A stretch of 45,396 bases of DNA, from assembly GCA_012270005.1 (NCBI GenBank), contig JAAXJD010000065.1, positions 1 to 45,396 on the forward strand. The letters are read 5' to 3'. Positions 1 through 9,366 of this stretch are shown piece by piece (positions within the stretch are counted from its first letter, which is position 1; every line of letters begins with the position of its first letter). Below the pieces are notes generated by a model. The model did not search any database. It saw nothing but the letters and a program-made list of their open reading frames with translations, and was not told where the DNA came from. The position numbers and the translations under genes are program-made. The DNA is from Flavobacterium sp. GTDB taxonomy: Bacteria > Bacteroidota > Bacteroidia > Flavobacteriales > Flavobacteriaceae.

Positions 1-66
1 TATAGCAACGGGTTTAATCGTTTTGCTTATTTTTGCTTTTTACTAATCTTTTTTATAAAAAAAAAA

Positions 67-87
67 TCCCCTTGCACAGCAAGGGGA
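67..87 (-). terminator. Intrinsic terminator of the universal stress protein gene
   Basis: A perfect 9-bp inverted repeat, TCCCCTTGC / GCAAGGGGA with a 3-nt loop, is followed on the minus strand by a long T run (positions 66 down to about 57). It lies about 30 nt past the stop codon of the stress protein gene, as expected for a Rho-independent terminator. Confidence 0.85.
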
Positions 88-118
88 CATACATACAAAA
101 TATTTCTGTGTAAAGAAA

Positions 119-946
119 TTATATCTTAAAGGTAACAACTGGGCGTACCGCGTGGTTTACAAGGTCTTCGCTAATGCTTCCGTTAAAAAAGTGTGCTATA
201 CCCTGGCGTCCGTGTGTGCACATACCTACAAGGTCGGCATTAATGCTGTTGCTTAAGTGTAGTATACCGTTTTCTACATTAACATCGTTGTAAATGTTAA
301 CCGTGTGGCCGTGCTCTATGGTAAAACCGGCTACAAAGTCATTAATGATTTTTTCGGCCGCGTGAGTCGATTTAAAGTCGCTAGGAGTATTTACATACAG
401 CAAGTGCAGTTTTGCCTTAAAGCTGTTTGCAAAGTCTACTACCTGAGCAAAAGGTTTCTTGATTTCGGCAGTAAAGTTAGATGCAAATACAAAGTTGTTC
501 GGGTTAAAGGCTGCTTCGTCTTTCTTGATTACAAGAACAGGTATGTCAGACAGGCGAACTACTTTTTCTGTGTTAGAGCCTATAAACATTTCCTTAAAGC
601 CGCTGGCACCGTGAGATCCCATTACAATAAGGTCTATTTCGTGTTTTTGGGCAGTTTTAATAATACCGTCAAAAGCTTTGGCATACAGTATAGAGCCGTC
701 TACGGTAATTCCGTCCAGATAATCGGCTGACTTTATGTCGTCAAAAAGTTCGCGCGCTTTAGCAAGGAAAAATGCCACCTCGGGCACTTCGGCTCCGGCC
801 ACAACTGCATCGTTTTCCTGGCTTGGTAAATCCAGTAAGTGAAGCAGGAAAATTTCGCCGTTGTGCTCGCGTGCTATTTTAGCGGCTACTTTAAGAGCAT
901 ATTCGGCATGGTCAGAAAAATCTGTGGGAACCAGGATTTTTTTCAT
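119..946 (-). CDS. Universal stress protein, two tandem UspA domains
   Basis: This 275-residue cytoplasmic protein has two UspA domains in tandem, roughly residues 1-145 and 150-275. The first begins MKKILVPTDFS and carries the ATP-binding signature G-x2-G-x9-GS (VMGSHGASGF...GSNTEKVV). The second carries a related THGRQG...NGS motif. The family binds ATP or AMP and is linked to stress survival and stationary phase; the exact role is not predictable from sequence. I chose the ATG at 946 rather than an in-frame ATG 78 nt upstream because UspA domains start directly with MKKILVPTD. The gene is monocistronic, is divergent from rimP, and has its own terminator at 67-87. Confidence 0.9.
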   Translation of the reverse strand: MKKILVPTDFSDHAEYALKVAAKIAREHNGEIFLLHLLDLPSQENDAVVAGAEVPEVAFFLAKARELFDDIKSADYLDGITVDGSILYAKAFDGIIKTAQKHEIDLIVMGSHGASGFKEMFIGSNTEKVVRLSDIPVLVIKKDEAAFNPNNFVFASNFTAEIKKPFAQVVDFANSFKAKLHLLYVNTPSDFKSTHAAEKIINDFVAGFTIEHGHTVNIYNDVNVENGILHLSNSINADLVGMCTHGRQGIAHFFNGSISEDLVNHAVRPVVTFKI

Positions 947-1051
947 AATAAAATGTACTGTTAAAAATGTTTTGGTTGCTATAATAAACAGTGGAAAGGT
1001 AAGAATTAATTTTACATTAAGCAATGATTTTCAAGATATAAAAAAAAGATG

Positions 1052-1059
1052 TATATTTG
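1052..1059 (+). promoter_or_regulatory. Bacteroidota -7 promoter element for rimP-nusA-infB
   Basis: TATATTTG matches the Bacteroidota -7 consensus TAnnTTTG. Transcription would begin near 1066, upstream of the hairpin at 1088-1113 and of the rimP start at 1123. No good -33 TTG is visible at the usual spacing, so the call rests on the -7 box and its position. Confidence 0.5.
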
Positions 1060-1087
1060 CACCGTTATTTATTAAATCATAAATGAT

Positions 1088-1113
1088 GAGGGGACACGGA
1101 GTCCCCTCTTTTT
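1088..1113 (+). terminator. Terminator-like attenuator hairpin in the rimP leader
   Basis: GAGGGGAC / GTCCCCTC form a perfect 8-bp stem with a 5-nt loop, directly followed by TTTTTA. The structure ends only about 10 nt before the rimP ATG and lies after the predicted promoter. Any operon transcript started at 1052-1059 must therefore pass through it. The upstream stress protein gene runs the other way, so the hairpin is not simply the 3' end of a neighbouring gene. It may be an attenuator for the operon encoding the termination factor NusA. Confidence 0.65.
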
Positions 1114-1122
1114 ATACAAGTT

Positions 1123-1587
1123 ATGGCATTAAAAGACAAAGTAGAGGCTTTGGTGGCCGCTGCCCTTGCAGAGCGTACAGACCTTTTCCTTATAGATCTT
1201 ACAGTAGGTACAGATAATAAAATCATCCTTACCATAGACGGAGATAACGGTGTTACACTGCAAGACTGCATAGATATGAGCCGTGCGGTAGAGCATAACC
1301 TGGACAGGGAAGAGGAAGACTTTGCCCTTGAGGTGGCATCGGCCGGTGCAGCAAGCCCGCTTAAGCAGCCAAGGCAGTTTAAAAAGAACATAGGCCGCAC
1401 GCTTTTGGTAAAAACAGCGGAAGGCGAAATTGAAGCCCCGCTTGTAGATGCTACAGATGAGGTGGCTGTGCTGGAATGGACCGCGCGCGAACCTAAGAAA
1501 ATAGGTAAAGGAAAAGAAACCGTAACAAAAAGGGCCGAAATCCCTTATGGAGATATAAAACAAGCAGTTGTTGTAATAAAATTTTAA
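1123..1587 (+). CDS. rimP: Ribosome maturation factor RimP
   Basis: RimP binds the 30S precursor and is needed for late small-subunit maturation. This 154-residue protein has the usual family length. It has an N-terminal alpha/beta domain (residues 1-75, with the segment FLIDLTVG followed by an [12 protein letters not shown] loop) and a C-terminal SH3-like barrel (about 80-154). The conserved [12 protein letters not shown] segment is a Bacteroidota version of the family's EVSSPG motif. It is the first gene of the classic rimP-nusA-infB operon, 19 nt before nusA. The start follows directly after the leader hairpin at 1088-1113. Confidence 0.93.
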   Translation: MALKDKVEALVAAALAERTDLFLIDLTVGTDNKIILTIDGDNGVTLQDCIDMSRAVEHNLDREEEDFALEVASAGAASPLKQPRQFKKNIGRTLLVKTAEGEIEAPLVDATDEVAVLEWTAREPKKIGKGKETVTKRAEIPYGDIKQAVVVIKF

Positions 1588-1606
1588 AAAAAATAAACAC
1601 GTTGGC

Positions 1607-2848
1607 ATGGAAAACCTGGCATTAATAGATTCGTTTTCAGAGTTTAAAGATGATAAGCTTATCGATCGCGTTACCCTTATGGCCATCCTGGAAGATGTTT
1701 TCAGGAACGCCCTTAAGAAAAAGTACGGATCTGATGATAACTTTGATATTATCATCAACCCTGATAAAGGAGATATGGAGATATGGAGGAACCGCGTGGT
1801 TGTAGCCGATGGCGAGGTGGAAGACTCTAACTCTGAAATTTCACTTTCTGAAGCCCGTAAAATAGAGCCCGACTTTGAGGTGGGTGAGGAGGTTTCTGAA
1901 GAAGTGAAGCTTATACAGCTGGGCCGCAGGGCTATCCTTGCACTGCGCCAAAACCTTATTTCTAAGATACACGAACACGATAACACAAACCTTTATAAGC
2001 AGTTTAAGGATATTATAGGAGATATTTATACTGCCGAAGTACACCACGTAAGGCCAAAAGCTGTAATTTTGGTGGATGATGAGGGTAACGAAATCGTGCT
2101 GCCTAAAGAAAAACAGATTCCGTCTGACTTTTTCCGTAAGGGAGATAACGTGCGCGGTATCATAGAAAACGTAGAGCTTAAAGGCAACAAGCCGCAAATC
2201 ATTATGTCGCGTACTTCAGAAAAGTTCCTTGAGAAACTTTTTGAACAGGAAATCCCTGAAGTGTCTGACGGTCTTATAACCATTAAAAAAGTAGTAAGGA
2301 TACCGGGCGAAAAAGCAAAAGTAGCCGTAGATTCTTACGATGACAGGATAGATCCTGTAGGTGCTTGTGTGGGTATGAAGGGTAGCCGTATACATGGTAT
2401 TGTACGTGAACTGGGTAACGAAAATATAGATGTAATTAACTTTACAGCAAATACACAGCTGTTTATATCAAGGGCACTGAGCCCGGCCAAAGTTTCTTCT
2501 ATAAAGCTGGATGAGGCTAACAAGCGTGCCGATGTGTTCCTTAAACTTGATGAGGTTTCTAAAGCCATAGGCCGCGGCGGGCATAACATTAAACTTGCCG
2601 GCCAGCTTACAGGATATGAGCTTGATGTAATACGCGAGGGTAACCTGGCAGAGGAGGAAGATGTAGAGCTAACAGAATTCTCGGATGAAATAGATCAGTG
2701 GATTATAGAAGAGTTTGCTAAGATAGGCCTTGATACTGCCCGTAGCGTACTTAACCAGGATGTAAAAGACCTTGTAAGAAGAACAGACCTTGAGGAAGAA
2801 ACCGTACTGGAAGTAGTAAGGATACTTAGGGAAGAATTTGAAGACTAA
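1607..2848 (+). CDS. nusA: Transcription termination/antitermination factor NusA
   Basis: NusA binds RNA polymerase and modulates pausing, intrinsic termination and rRNA antitermination. The 413-residue protein has the family order: an N-terminal polymerase-binding domain (1-125), an S1 RNA-binding domain (about 130-205), and two KH domains (about 210-350; the first contains VGACVGMKGSRI, the second AIGRGGHNIKLA). A short acidic C-terminal tail follows without the extra C-terminal repeats of E. coli NusA, as is usual in Bacteroidota. It lies between rimP and infB. Because the operon leader carries a terminator-like hairpin, feedback by NusA on its own operon is plausible but not shown. Confidence 0.95.
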   Translation: MENLALIDSFSEFKDDKLIDRVTLMAILEDVFRNALKKKYGSDDNFDIIINPDKGDMEIWRNRVVVADGEVEDSNSEISLSEARKIEPDFEVGEEVSEEVKLIQLGRRAILALRQNLISKIHEHDNTNLYKQFKDIIGDIYTAEVHHVRPKAVILVDDEGNEIVLPKEKQIPSDFFRKGDNVRGIIENVELKGNKPQIIMSRTSEKFLEKLFEQEIPEVSDGLITIKKVVRIPGEKAKVAVDSYDDRIDPVGACVGMKGSRIHGIVRELGNENIDVINFTANTQLFISRALSPAKVSSIKLDEANKRADVFLKLDEVSKAIGRGGHNIKLAGQLTGYELDVIREGNLAEEEDVELTEFSDEIDQWIIEEFAKIGLDTARSVLNQDVKDLVRRTDLEEETVLEVVRILREEFED

Positions 2849-2923
2849 CACGTACACAACATACTAAACCTGCTGTAACAGCACCACAACACAACGCACC
2901 GACGATAACAGTAATAAAAATTT

Positions 2924-5900
2924 ATGTCTGAAGAAAGAGCAATAAGATTAAACAAAGTTTTAAGGGAATTAAACATTTCGCTGGACAGGGCTGTAGACTT
3001 TCTTAAAGAGAAAGGACACGTTATAGAATCGAGCCCTAACGCCAAGATTTCAGGCGCGGAGTATAATGCCCTTATAAAGCAATTTTCTGCCGACCAAAGT
3101 AACAAAGCTGCTTCTCTTGAAGTAAGTGAGGAAAAGCGCAAGGAAAAAGAAGCGCTTCGCCTTGAAAGAGAACGTGAGCTTGAGGAGAAAAGGAAGCAGG
3201 AAGAAGAAAAACAAAGGCAGCAGCAAGAAGTGATCCGCGCACGCGCTTCGCTTAGCGGACCCGTGGCCGTAGGTAAAATAGATTTAAACCCTAAGAAAAC
3301 TGAACCTGCTCCGGCACCAGCATCTTCAGACAATGCTGTACCTGCGCAACCAGTAGCCGAAAAACCGGCAGAAACACCGGCTCCGGTAGCTGCCCCTAAG
3401 GCAGAAGAGCCTAAAGCCGCACCGGTACAGGAAACACCTAAACAGGTACAACAGGCACCTGCGCCACAGCAGCCGAAAGCCGAAGCGGCAAAAGCAGCTC
3501 CTGTAGCAGCACAGCAGCCTAAACAGGCTCCTGCAAAACCACAGGCTCCGGCACAGCCGAAAGCGGAAACTCCGGCACCTGCACAACCGCAGGCACCGGC
3601 TCCTGCACCGGCAGCCCCTCAGCAAGCAGTAGACGAAACCCCTGCTGCACCTGAAAAAATTGAAACACAGTACCAAAAACTTACCGGTACTACCTTTACA
3701 GGGCAAAAAATTGACCTTTCTCAGTTTGATAAACCAAAGAAAAAGAAAGAAGATTTCCGTAAAGACAACAATAACAACAGGCCGGGTGGTGCACAAGGTG
3801 GCAACAACAATAATAATAACAACGCCGATAAAAAGAAGCGTAACCGCATAGCGCCTAAGCCGGGTACTCCGGGCCAGGGTGGTAACAACCAAAACCAGGG
3901 CGGCGGTAACAACCAGGGTGGTAACAGGCCAAACAATGGCGGTGGTAACCGTCCGGGTGGTGGTAACAGGCCTCACGGTGGTGGCGGTAATAACTTTAAC
4001 AAACGCCCTGCGATTGTAGCTAAGGTAGAGCCTACCGAAGAAGAAGTAAAAAACCAAATCCGCGAAACCCTTGAAAAGCTTCAAGGTAAAGGATCTAAGT
4101 CTAAAGCATCTAAATACCGTAGGGATAAGCGTGAAACACACCGTCAGCGTAGCGACGAAGAACAACGCTTAGCCGAAGAAGGAAGCAAAGTGCTTAACGT
4201 AACCGAGTTTGTTACGGTAGGTGAAATTGCGACCATGATGGAGGTGCCTATTACTAAAGTAATCGGTACGTGTATGGCGCTTGGACTAATGGTTACCATG
4301 AACCAGAGGCTGGATGCCGAAACGCTTAAGATTGTAGCAGACGAGTTTGGTTATGAAGTTAATTTTGTAACTACTGATATTGAAGAAGCAGCCGAAGAGG
4401 TGGTAGACCGCGAGGAAGACCTTGTAACACGTGCGCCTATTGTTACCGTAATGGGTCACGTAGACCACGGTAAAACATCGCTTCTGGATTACATCCGTAA
4501 GGCTAACGTTATTGCGGGCGAATCAGGAGGTATTACCCAGCACATTGGTGCGTATGGTGTTACTCTTGATAACGGGCAAAAAATTACCTTCCTTGATACA
4601 CCGGGTCACGAGGCGTTTACCGCAATGCGTGCGCGTGGTGCCCAGGTAACAGATATTGCTATTATTGTAATTGCTGCAGACGACGATATAATGCCGCAGA
4701 CTAAAGAAGCAATAGCACACGCACAGGCAGCTAACGTGCCTATGATATTTGCCATTAACAAGGTAGATAAGCCTACGGCAAACCCTGAGAAAATTAAAGA
4801 AAAACTTGCCGGTATGAACCTCCTTGTAGAAGACTGGGGTGGTAAATACCAATCGCATGATATATCTGCCAAAAAAGGTATAGGTGTAAGGGAACTACTT
4901 GAAAAAGTACTACTTGAAGCTGAAATCCTTGACCTTAAAGCTAACCCTAATAAGCCTGCTGTAGGTACAGTAGTAGAAGCACAGCTTGATAAAGGCCGTG
5001 GTTATGTGTCTACGGTACTGGTTCAGGCCGGTACACTACGCGTGGGCGACTACGTACTTGCCGGTAAAAACCATGGTAAGATTAAGGCAATGCACGATGA
5101 GCGTGGCCACAATATTAAAGAAGCAGGCCCTTCTACGCCAATATCTATCCTTGGTTTAGATGGTGCTCCGGCAGCGGGTGATAAGTTTAACGTATTTGAA
5201 GACGAACGCGAAGCGAAGCAAATTGCTGCTAAGCGTACACAGCTTATCCGTGAGCAGTCTGCACGTACTAAAAAACATACTACACTTGCAGAGCTTGGAA
5301 GGCGTATTGCCCTGGGTCAGTTTAAAGAACTTAACCTTATTATTAAAGGTGACGTGGACGGTTCGGTTGAGGCGCTTGCCGACTCATTCGGAAAACTGTC
5401 TACCGAAGAAATCGAAATCAGGATTATCCACAAAGGTGTAGGTGCTATTACCGAAAGTGATGTAATGCTTGCGTCGGCTTCAGATGCCATTATTATTGGC
5501 TTTAACGTACGCCCTGCAGGTAACGCCAAGCAGCTTGCTGATAAAGAGGAAATAGACATCCGTCACTACTCTATTATCTATGATGCTATAGACGACCTGA
5601 AAGATGCTATGGAAGGTATGCTTTCTCCGGAAATGAAAGAGGAAATTACCGGTACTGCAGAAATCCGTGAAGTATTCAAGATTTCTAAAGTGGGTAGTAT
5701 TGCTGGTTGTATGGTTACCGATGGTAAGATATTCCGTAACTCAAGGATAAGGCTTATCCGCGAAGGCGTGGTTATCTACACCGGAGAGCTTGCTACACTA
5801 AAACGCTTTAAAGACGACGTTAAAGAAGTTTCTAAAGGGTACGACTGTGGTATGCAGATTAAGAACTATAACGACATTCACCAGTACGACGTTATAGAAG

Positions 5901-5938
5901 CCTTCCAGGAAGTGGAGGTTAAGAAAAAGCTGAAGTAA
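2924..5938 (+). CDS. infB: Translation initiation factor IF-2
   Basis: IF2 is the GTPase that brings initiator tRNA to the 30S subunit and promotes subunit joining. The 1004-residue protein begins with a small IF2 N-terminal helical domain (1-55). A charged coiled-coil stretch (about 65-105) follows, then a Pro/Ala/Gln-rich linker (about 125-245) and an Asn/Gly-rich linker (about 280-360). The conserved core starts near residue 425. The G motifs are intact: [13 protein letters not shown] and NKVD, with switch region GGITQHIG. Domains II-IV follow to the C-terminus. It is the last gene of the rimP-nusA-infB operon and ends before a strong terminator at 5959-5987. The linkers are low complexity but in frame. 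Confidence 0.96.
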   Translation: MSEERAIRLNKVLRELNISLDRAVDFLKEKGHVIESSPNAKISGAEYNALIKQFSADQSNKAASLEVSEEKRKEKEALRLERERELEEKRKQEEEKQRQQQEVIRARASLSGPVAVGKIDLNPKKTEPAPAPASSDNAVPAQPVAEKPAETPAPVAAPKAEEPKAAPVQETPKQVQQAPAPQQPKAEAAKAAPVAAQQPKQAPAKPQAPAQPKAETPAPAQPQAPAPAPAAPQQAVDETPAAPEKIETQYQKLTGTTFTGQKIDLSQFDKPKKKKEDFRKDNNNNRPGGAQGGNNNNNNNADKKKRNRIAPKPGTPGQGGNNQNQGGGNNQGGNRPNNGGGNRPGGGNRPHGGGGNNFNKRPAIVAKVEPTEEEVKNQIRETLEKLQGKGSKSKASKYRRDKRETHRQRSDEEQRLAEEGSKVLNVTEFVTVGEIATMMEVPITKVIGTCMALGLMVTMNQRLDAETLKIVADEFGYEVNFVTTDIEEAAEEVVDREEDLVTRAPIVTVMGHVDHGKTSLLDYIRKANVIAGESGGITQHIGAYGVTLDNGQKITFLDTPGHEAFTAMRARGAQVTDIAIIVIAADDDIMPQTKEAIAHAQAANVPMIFAINKVDKPTANPEKIKEKLAGMNLLVEDWGGKYQSHDISAKKGIGVRELLEKVLLEAEILDLKANPNKPAVGTVVEAQLDKGRGYVSTVLVQAGTLRVGDYVLAGKNHGKIKAMHDERGHNIKEAGPSTPISILGLDGAPAAGDKFNVFEDEREAKQIAAKRTQLIREQSARTKKHTTLAELGRRIALGQFKELNLIIKGDVDGSVEALADSFGKLSTEEIEIRIIHKGVGAITESDVMLASASDAIIIGFNVRPAGNAKQLADKEEIDIRHYSIIYDAIDDLKDAMEGMLSPEMKEEITGTAEIREVFKISKVGSIAGCMVTDGKIFRNSRIRLIREGVVIYTGELATLKRFKDDVKEVSKGYDCGMQIKNYNDIHQYDVIEAFQEVEVKKKLK

Positions 5939-5958
5939 TACTTCTATATATAATAGTA

Positions 5959-5987
5959 AAGTCCCGCTGCAAAGCGGGACTTTTTTT
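5959..5987 (+). terminator. Intrinsic terminator of rimP-nusA-infB
   Basis: AAGTCCCGCT / AGCGGGACTT form a perfect 10-bp stem with a 4-nt loop followed by seven T, about 20 nt after the infB stop codon. Confidence 0.93.
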
Positions 5988-6073
5988 ATGCCCTAACCTA
6001 ACTATGTATTACGATTATTCTGCGCGTAGTTCTCCCATTATTATTAATGGCGTTACGCTGACTTTGTGAGATT

Positions 6074-6264
6074 TATCTTTGGTTCTACTTCTGGTCTGCA
6101 CGATGGTTAACAGGAAATTTTTCCTGAATGATTTCCGTGTAGTTAACAAGCGGGGTTATTGCTTGCTTATTTCAACGTTTTTTAAGCTCTTCTCTATGGC
6201 TTTTGTGCGCTTAGTGTGACTTGATATGGTTAAATACAAAAAGACCGCCTTCGGGCGGTCTTTT
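6074..6264 (+). ncRNA. Candidate small RNA between infB and the M43 protease gene
   Basis: The 346-nt gap 5940-6285 holds no gene I can support. It has a TAnnTTTG promoter box (TATCTTTG, 6074-6081) after the infB terminator and a perfect hairpin CAGGAAA-TT-TTTCCTG at 6111-6126. A smaller stem (CAAGC/GCTTG) lies near 6147-6165, and a GC-rich terminator ends the stretch at 6239-6264. Together these could define a transcript of about 175 nt. No known RNA family is recognised, and AT-rich sequence gives such stems by chance, so the confidence is low. Confidence 0.25.
6239..6264 (-). terminator. Bidirectional terminator, mainly for the M43 protease gene
   Basis: AAAAGACCGCC / GGCGGTCTTTT form an 11-bp perfect stem around a TTCG tetraloop. 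On the minus strand a T-rich tract follows, just after the protease stop codon at 6286. The symmetric A/T flanks let it work for plus-strand transcripts too. Confidence 0.88.
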
Positions 6265-6285
6265 GCATATTTGTGATATATTCTT

Positions 6286-8346
6286 TTAGTACTTTATAAA
6301 TCGAAGTGTACTTGTGTTATCGCCCGACGTAAGTGTAATAAAGTATACGCCGTTTGCATAGTTGTTAATAGCAAAGTTTTGGTCGTTAGAGGTAACCCTG
6401 CCGCTGTCTATACGCTGCCCAAGGCTGTTGTATATGGTGTAGCTGTCTGGCAACTCCATAGTAGCCGGAACCGAAAGGCGTATGCTGCTGCTTGCCGGGT
6501 TAGGGTACAGTTTTACAGCGTTTTTATCAAAGGTCTTGGTGTTTACATATTCCTCATCTACAATTTTAAAAGTTACCGTTTCGCCACTACCGTAGCTGCC
6601 ACCACTCTTAACAATAGATGTTGCGGTAATAGCATTAAGCGCCTGTGGTGTTCCCGGATTTGTTTTGGTAATAGCGTAGAAACCTGCACCTTCAGAACAG
6701 CAGATACCATCTCCGTATGCATCTTTAATTTCAAAGATGTAGCAGGTGTTTACGGCTACGTTGTACGATTTTACCTGAACTTGTCCGTCTGTAAACGTAT
6801 CGCTTTGTAGCAATACCTGAGAGCGGCTGCTGTCATACAGTTTCCAGCTTATTTCCCGGCCCCACTGGTCTGCCTTTACAGCTACGTAAATGGTGTTTGT
6901 AACAGCAAGAAGCGGGTCTACCACGCTAAAGGTTCTTACGCTAACGTTGTTAAGCGCTGTTTGGTCGGTTGTGCCGTTTACGCTGGTTAGTGTAAGGGTA
7001 ACTTTGTAATTACCTACAGGGGCCGTAGCCACGGTATTATACGGTAGCTCTATAAGTTGTTCAGCCTTGTAATCAAGAGCGCCACTCCAGTTGTAGTCGC
7101 CAGAAAGTATTTCTGTATTACCAGAGCTTGCCACACGTTCTACTACGTAGTGTATAGAAGCGCTATTTATGGGGTTGTAACCCGCATTAACTACCGATGC
7201 AGCTATGGTATACGTATTGTTGCACACGTTTACTGCTACGTTTTCTACTTTAATAGCTGCGTCGTTATCATACGTTATACCCATTTGGCATCCGTCTGAA
7301 TTACCCAGGGTAGCACGCCTTGGGGAGTTTTGTAATACGGTAAGCATACGGGTTTTTTGGTCTTGTGTAAATACATTTTGGCACTCATCATTGGTGGTGT
7401 CCATGTAGTTTTGCACCATATCCATCCCCGGATTATCTGTACAGCTGTCTACATCGGTAGGGCAGCCTATGTTACCATCTGCAGCTTCTGGAGTATCGGC
7501 ACAGTAGTCGTCCATACTACAGTCGCCATCGCCCCAAATGTTTAAAAGCCCCAGGTAGTGACCCATTTCGTGTGTTGCGGTGCGGCCCTTTTTACGGCCT
7601 TCAACGTAATCCCTACTCGGGAAAATGTCTTCTGTACCAAAATATTTGGCGCCTATAACAATACCATCTTTATCAGCGTCTACGTTTACATCTATCCCTT
7701 CAAGCCCCGAAGCGGTAGGGTAGGTGGTGTAGGCAGACTGGCTAACCTGAAAGTTAGATATTTGCCTGTAAATGTCTTTTACAACCCAAATGTTTAGGTA
7801 GCGGGTGGGATCCCAAATGGTATTGGGTTTTACGTTATTATCCAGCTCAGACACATCAAAACCGTTATCATCGCCCATGTTGTAGCGTACAATACCTGTT
7901 GTAGCAAGGCCGTTAGGGTCGCGCTGGGCAAGGCAAAATTCTATTTCCACGTCTGCTCCTACAGGGTTGGTATTAAATCCGGGAGTATCGGCAGCGCGCC
8001 TAAAATCCTGGTTTAATACCACTAATTGAGAAAGTATTTGTGCATCACTAAGGTTTTCGCCGGTTCCTACCGCGTCACCATCGTGTATAACGTGTACCAC
8101 TACCGGGATTGTAATAACCGAATGTGTATTACGTGCTGTGGTGTGGTTGTTTTTAAAAGTATCTATTTTTTTAGATATCCATCGTTCAAAAGTAGCCGAG
8201 CCCGGTGCAGCTGCATTTTGTTTCGGTGCTCCGTCCATTTCCAGCTTAGAGCGGCTTGTTGCATTACGGGTTTTTTGTGCTACGGCATGCTGAGAAAACA
8301 ACGCACACAGAAGCAACAATCCCGTACCGAGGGTAGTTTTTTTCAT
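6286..8346 (-). CDS. Secreted M43-type (pappalysin-like) metalloprotease, T9SS cargo
   Basis: The 686-residue protein has a signal peptide (about 1-23, ending HAVAQ), a propeptide, and a catalytic M43-like zinc protease domain (about 75-345). Beta-sandwich adhesion-like modules follow, and a T9SS sorting domain (from about 610, LYPNPASSS..., ending NTSTLRFIKY) closes it. The zinc motif reads HEMGHYLGLLN (H259, E260, H263) with a Met-turn at NYMD (M315). Where the family's consensus HExxHxxGxxH has a third zinc His, this protein has Asn269 (codon AAC at 7540-7542). The product should be exported and surface-attached or released by type IX secretion. Activity is uncertain because of the ligand change. 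The gene is monocistronic with its own terminator. Confidence 0.88.
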   Translation of the reverse strand: MKKTTLGTGLLLLCALFSQHAVAQKTRNATSRSKLEMDGAPKQNAAAPGSATFERWISKKIDTFKNNHTTARNTHSVITIPVVVHVIHDGDAVGTGENLSDAQILSQLVVLNQDFRRAADTPGFNTNPVGADVEIEFCLAQRDPNGLATTGIVRYNMGDDNGFDVSELDNNVKPNTIWDPTRYLNIWVVKDIYRQISNFQVSQSAYTTYPTASGLEGIDVNVDADKDGIVIGAKYFGTEDIFPSRDYVEGRKKGRTATHEMGHYLGLLNIWGDGDCSMDDYCADTPEAADGNIGCPTDVDSCTDNPGMDMVQNYMDTTNDECQNVFTQDQKTRMLTVLQNSPRRATLGNSDGCQMGITYDNDAAIKVENVAVNVCNNTYTIAASVVNAGYNPINSASIHYVVERVASSGNTEILSGDYNWSGALDYKAEQLIELPYNTVATAPVGNYKVTLTLTSVNGTTDQTALNNVSVRTFSVVDPLLAVTNTIYVAVKADQWGREISWKLYDSSRSQVLLQSDTFTDGQVQVKSYNVAVNTCYIFEIKDAYGDGICCSEGAGFYAITKTNPGTPQALNAITATSIVKSGGSYGSGETVTFKIVDEEYVNTKTFDKNAVKLYPNPASSSIRLSVPATMELPDSYTIYNSLGQRIDSGRVTSNDQNFAINNYANGVYFITLTSGDNTSTLRFIKY

Positions 8347-8448
8347 AAGCGATTTTGGTACTAGTTGATTACTAATGAATTATACAGGTCTGGGTACAAA
8401 TATCAGTTATTTCTGCCTAATGGCAAAAGCCCGCCTGTAAAAAAACGA

Positions 8449-8477
8449 CAAAATCCACGGTATTACCGTGGATTTTG
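8449..8477 (-). terminator. Intrinsic terminator of the DUF3050 gene
   Basis: CAAAATCCACGGTA / TACCGTGGATTTTG is a 14-bp perfect inverted repeat around a single T. On the minus strand it is followed by a T run (TCGTTTTTTT) and lies about 30 nt after the DUF3050 gene. Confidence 0.9.
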
Positions 8478-8508
8478 GTGAAAAATACCTAATGTTAGGT
8501 AGTATTAT

Positions 8509-9294
8509 TTATATGGAAGCCAGGTCCTGGTGCATCATTTTTTCTTCAATCGCGTCCCAAAGTCCTATGCGTTTTTCCAGCGCTGCTATAGAAACGTCTT
8601 GTACCTCTTTCCACTTATCGGCATCGTTACCACAAAGCTCAGTAACCATTTGCATGGCCATAGGGCCGTGCTCATCACCATCCAGCTCTATGTGTCTTTC
8701 AAAGTAATAGATAAGCTTGCTAAGATCTGTTTCCGGGAAGTTTGCCTCAAAATTCCTTAGTATTTCGGTAAACATGGCTGGTATAAGGTCTTCACGCCCA
8801 AAGGTAAAGGCCGCAGCAATTTCATGAGGCTTTCCTTCGTCTATTACCCTGAAGGTAAAATCAAGGAAGTCCTTTATGTTTTGGTGCAGGCTACTTTGTT
8901 TAATAGAAACAAATATGTTTTGTGTTTCTACCACATCTGCCAGGAAATCGTTTACGGCAACGGTATCTGCGCCGCAGGCCTCCATGGCATCGTGGTACAT
9001 TTCGTAATGGCTTTGCCTTTTACCCTCTGCGTTAATATCAGTTTCTTCGGCAAGCACAATTTCGTTTATTAAATAACGTATTTCAGGGTTGCCTACCGGT
9101 AGCCAAGGGGTGGTGGTACAGGTAAGTTTAGACTGTAATGCTTTTAATAACGACATAAAATCCCATACTGCATACACGTGTCCTTCCAAAAAGTGTCTTA
9201 GGTCGTCTACGGTTTTTACCCTCTCATACAGTGGGTGGCTCAACAGCATTTCTCTTTGGGGAGTAAGGGCGCTGTTAATGGTACTGATGTTCAT
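8509..9294 (-). CDS. DUF3050 family protein
   Basis: The 261-residue all-helical soluble protein has no signal peptide and matches the DUF3050 family, whose function is not established. Histidine- and acid-rich helical motifs are visible: EGHVYAVWDFM near residue 38, EIVLAEETD near 83, SHYEMYHDAM near 95-105, and ERHIELDGDEHG near 204-215. This E/H spacing resembles heme-oxygenase-like diiron proteins, so a metal-dependent oxidase role is possible, but that is inference. It is a single-gene unit. Its ATG follows two possible minus-strand -7 boxes (9311-9318 and 9367-9374), and a strong terminator follows the stop. Confidence 0.85.
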   Translation of the reverse strand: MNISTINSALTPQREMLLSHPLYERVKTVDDLRHFLEGHVYAVWDFMSLLKALQSKLTCTTTPWLPVGNPEIRYLINEIVLAEETDINAEGKRQSHYEMYHDAMEACGADTVAVNDFLADVVETQNIFVSIKQSSLHQNIKDFLDFTFRVIDEGKPHEIAAAFTFGREDLIPAMFTEILRNFEANFPETDLSKLIYYFERHIELDGDEHGPMAMQMVTELCGNDADKWKEVQDVSIAALEKRIGLWDAIEEKMMHQDLASI

Positions 9295-9366
9295 AGCACT
9301 TATTTTAAAACAAATTTATATAAGTATTGCTTCGGCATGAAGTGGTTGCAATTACTTTTTATTATA

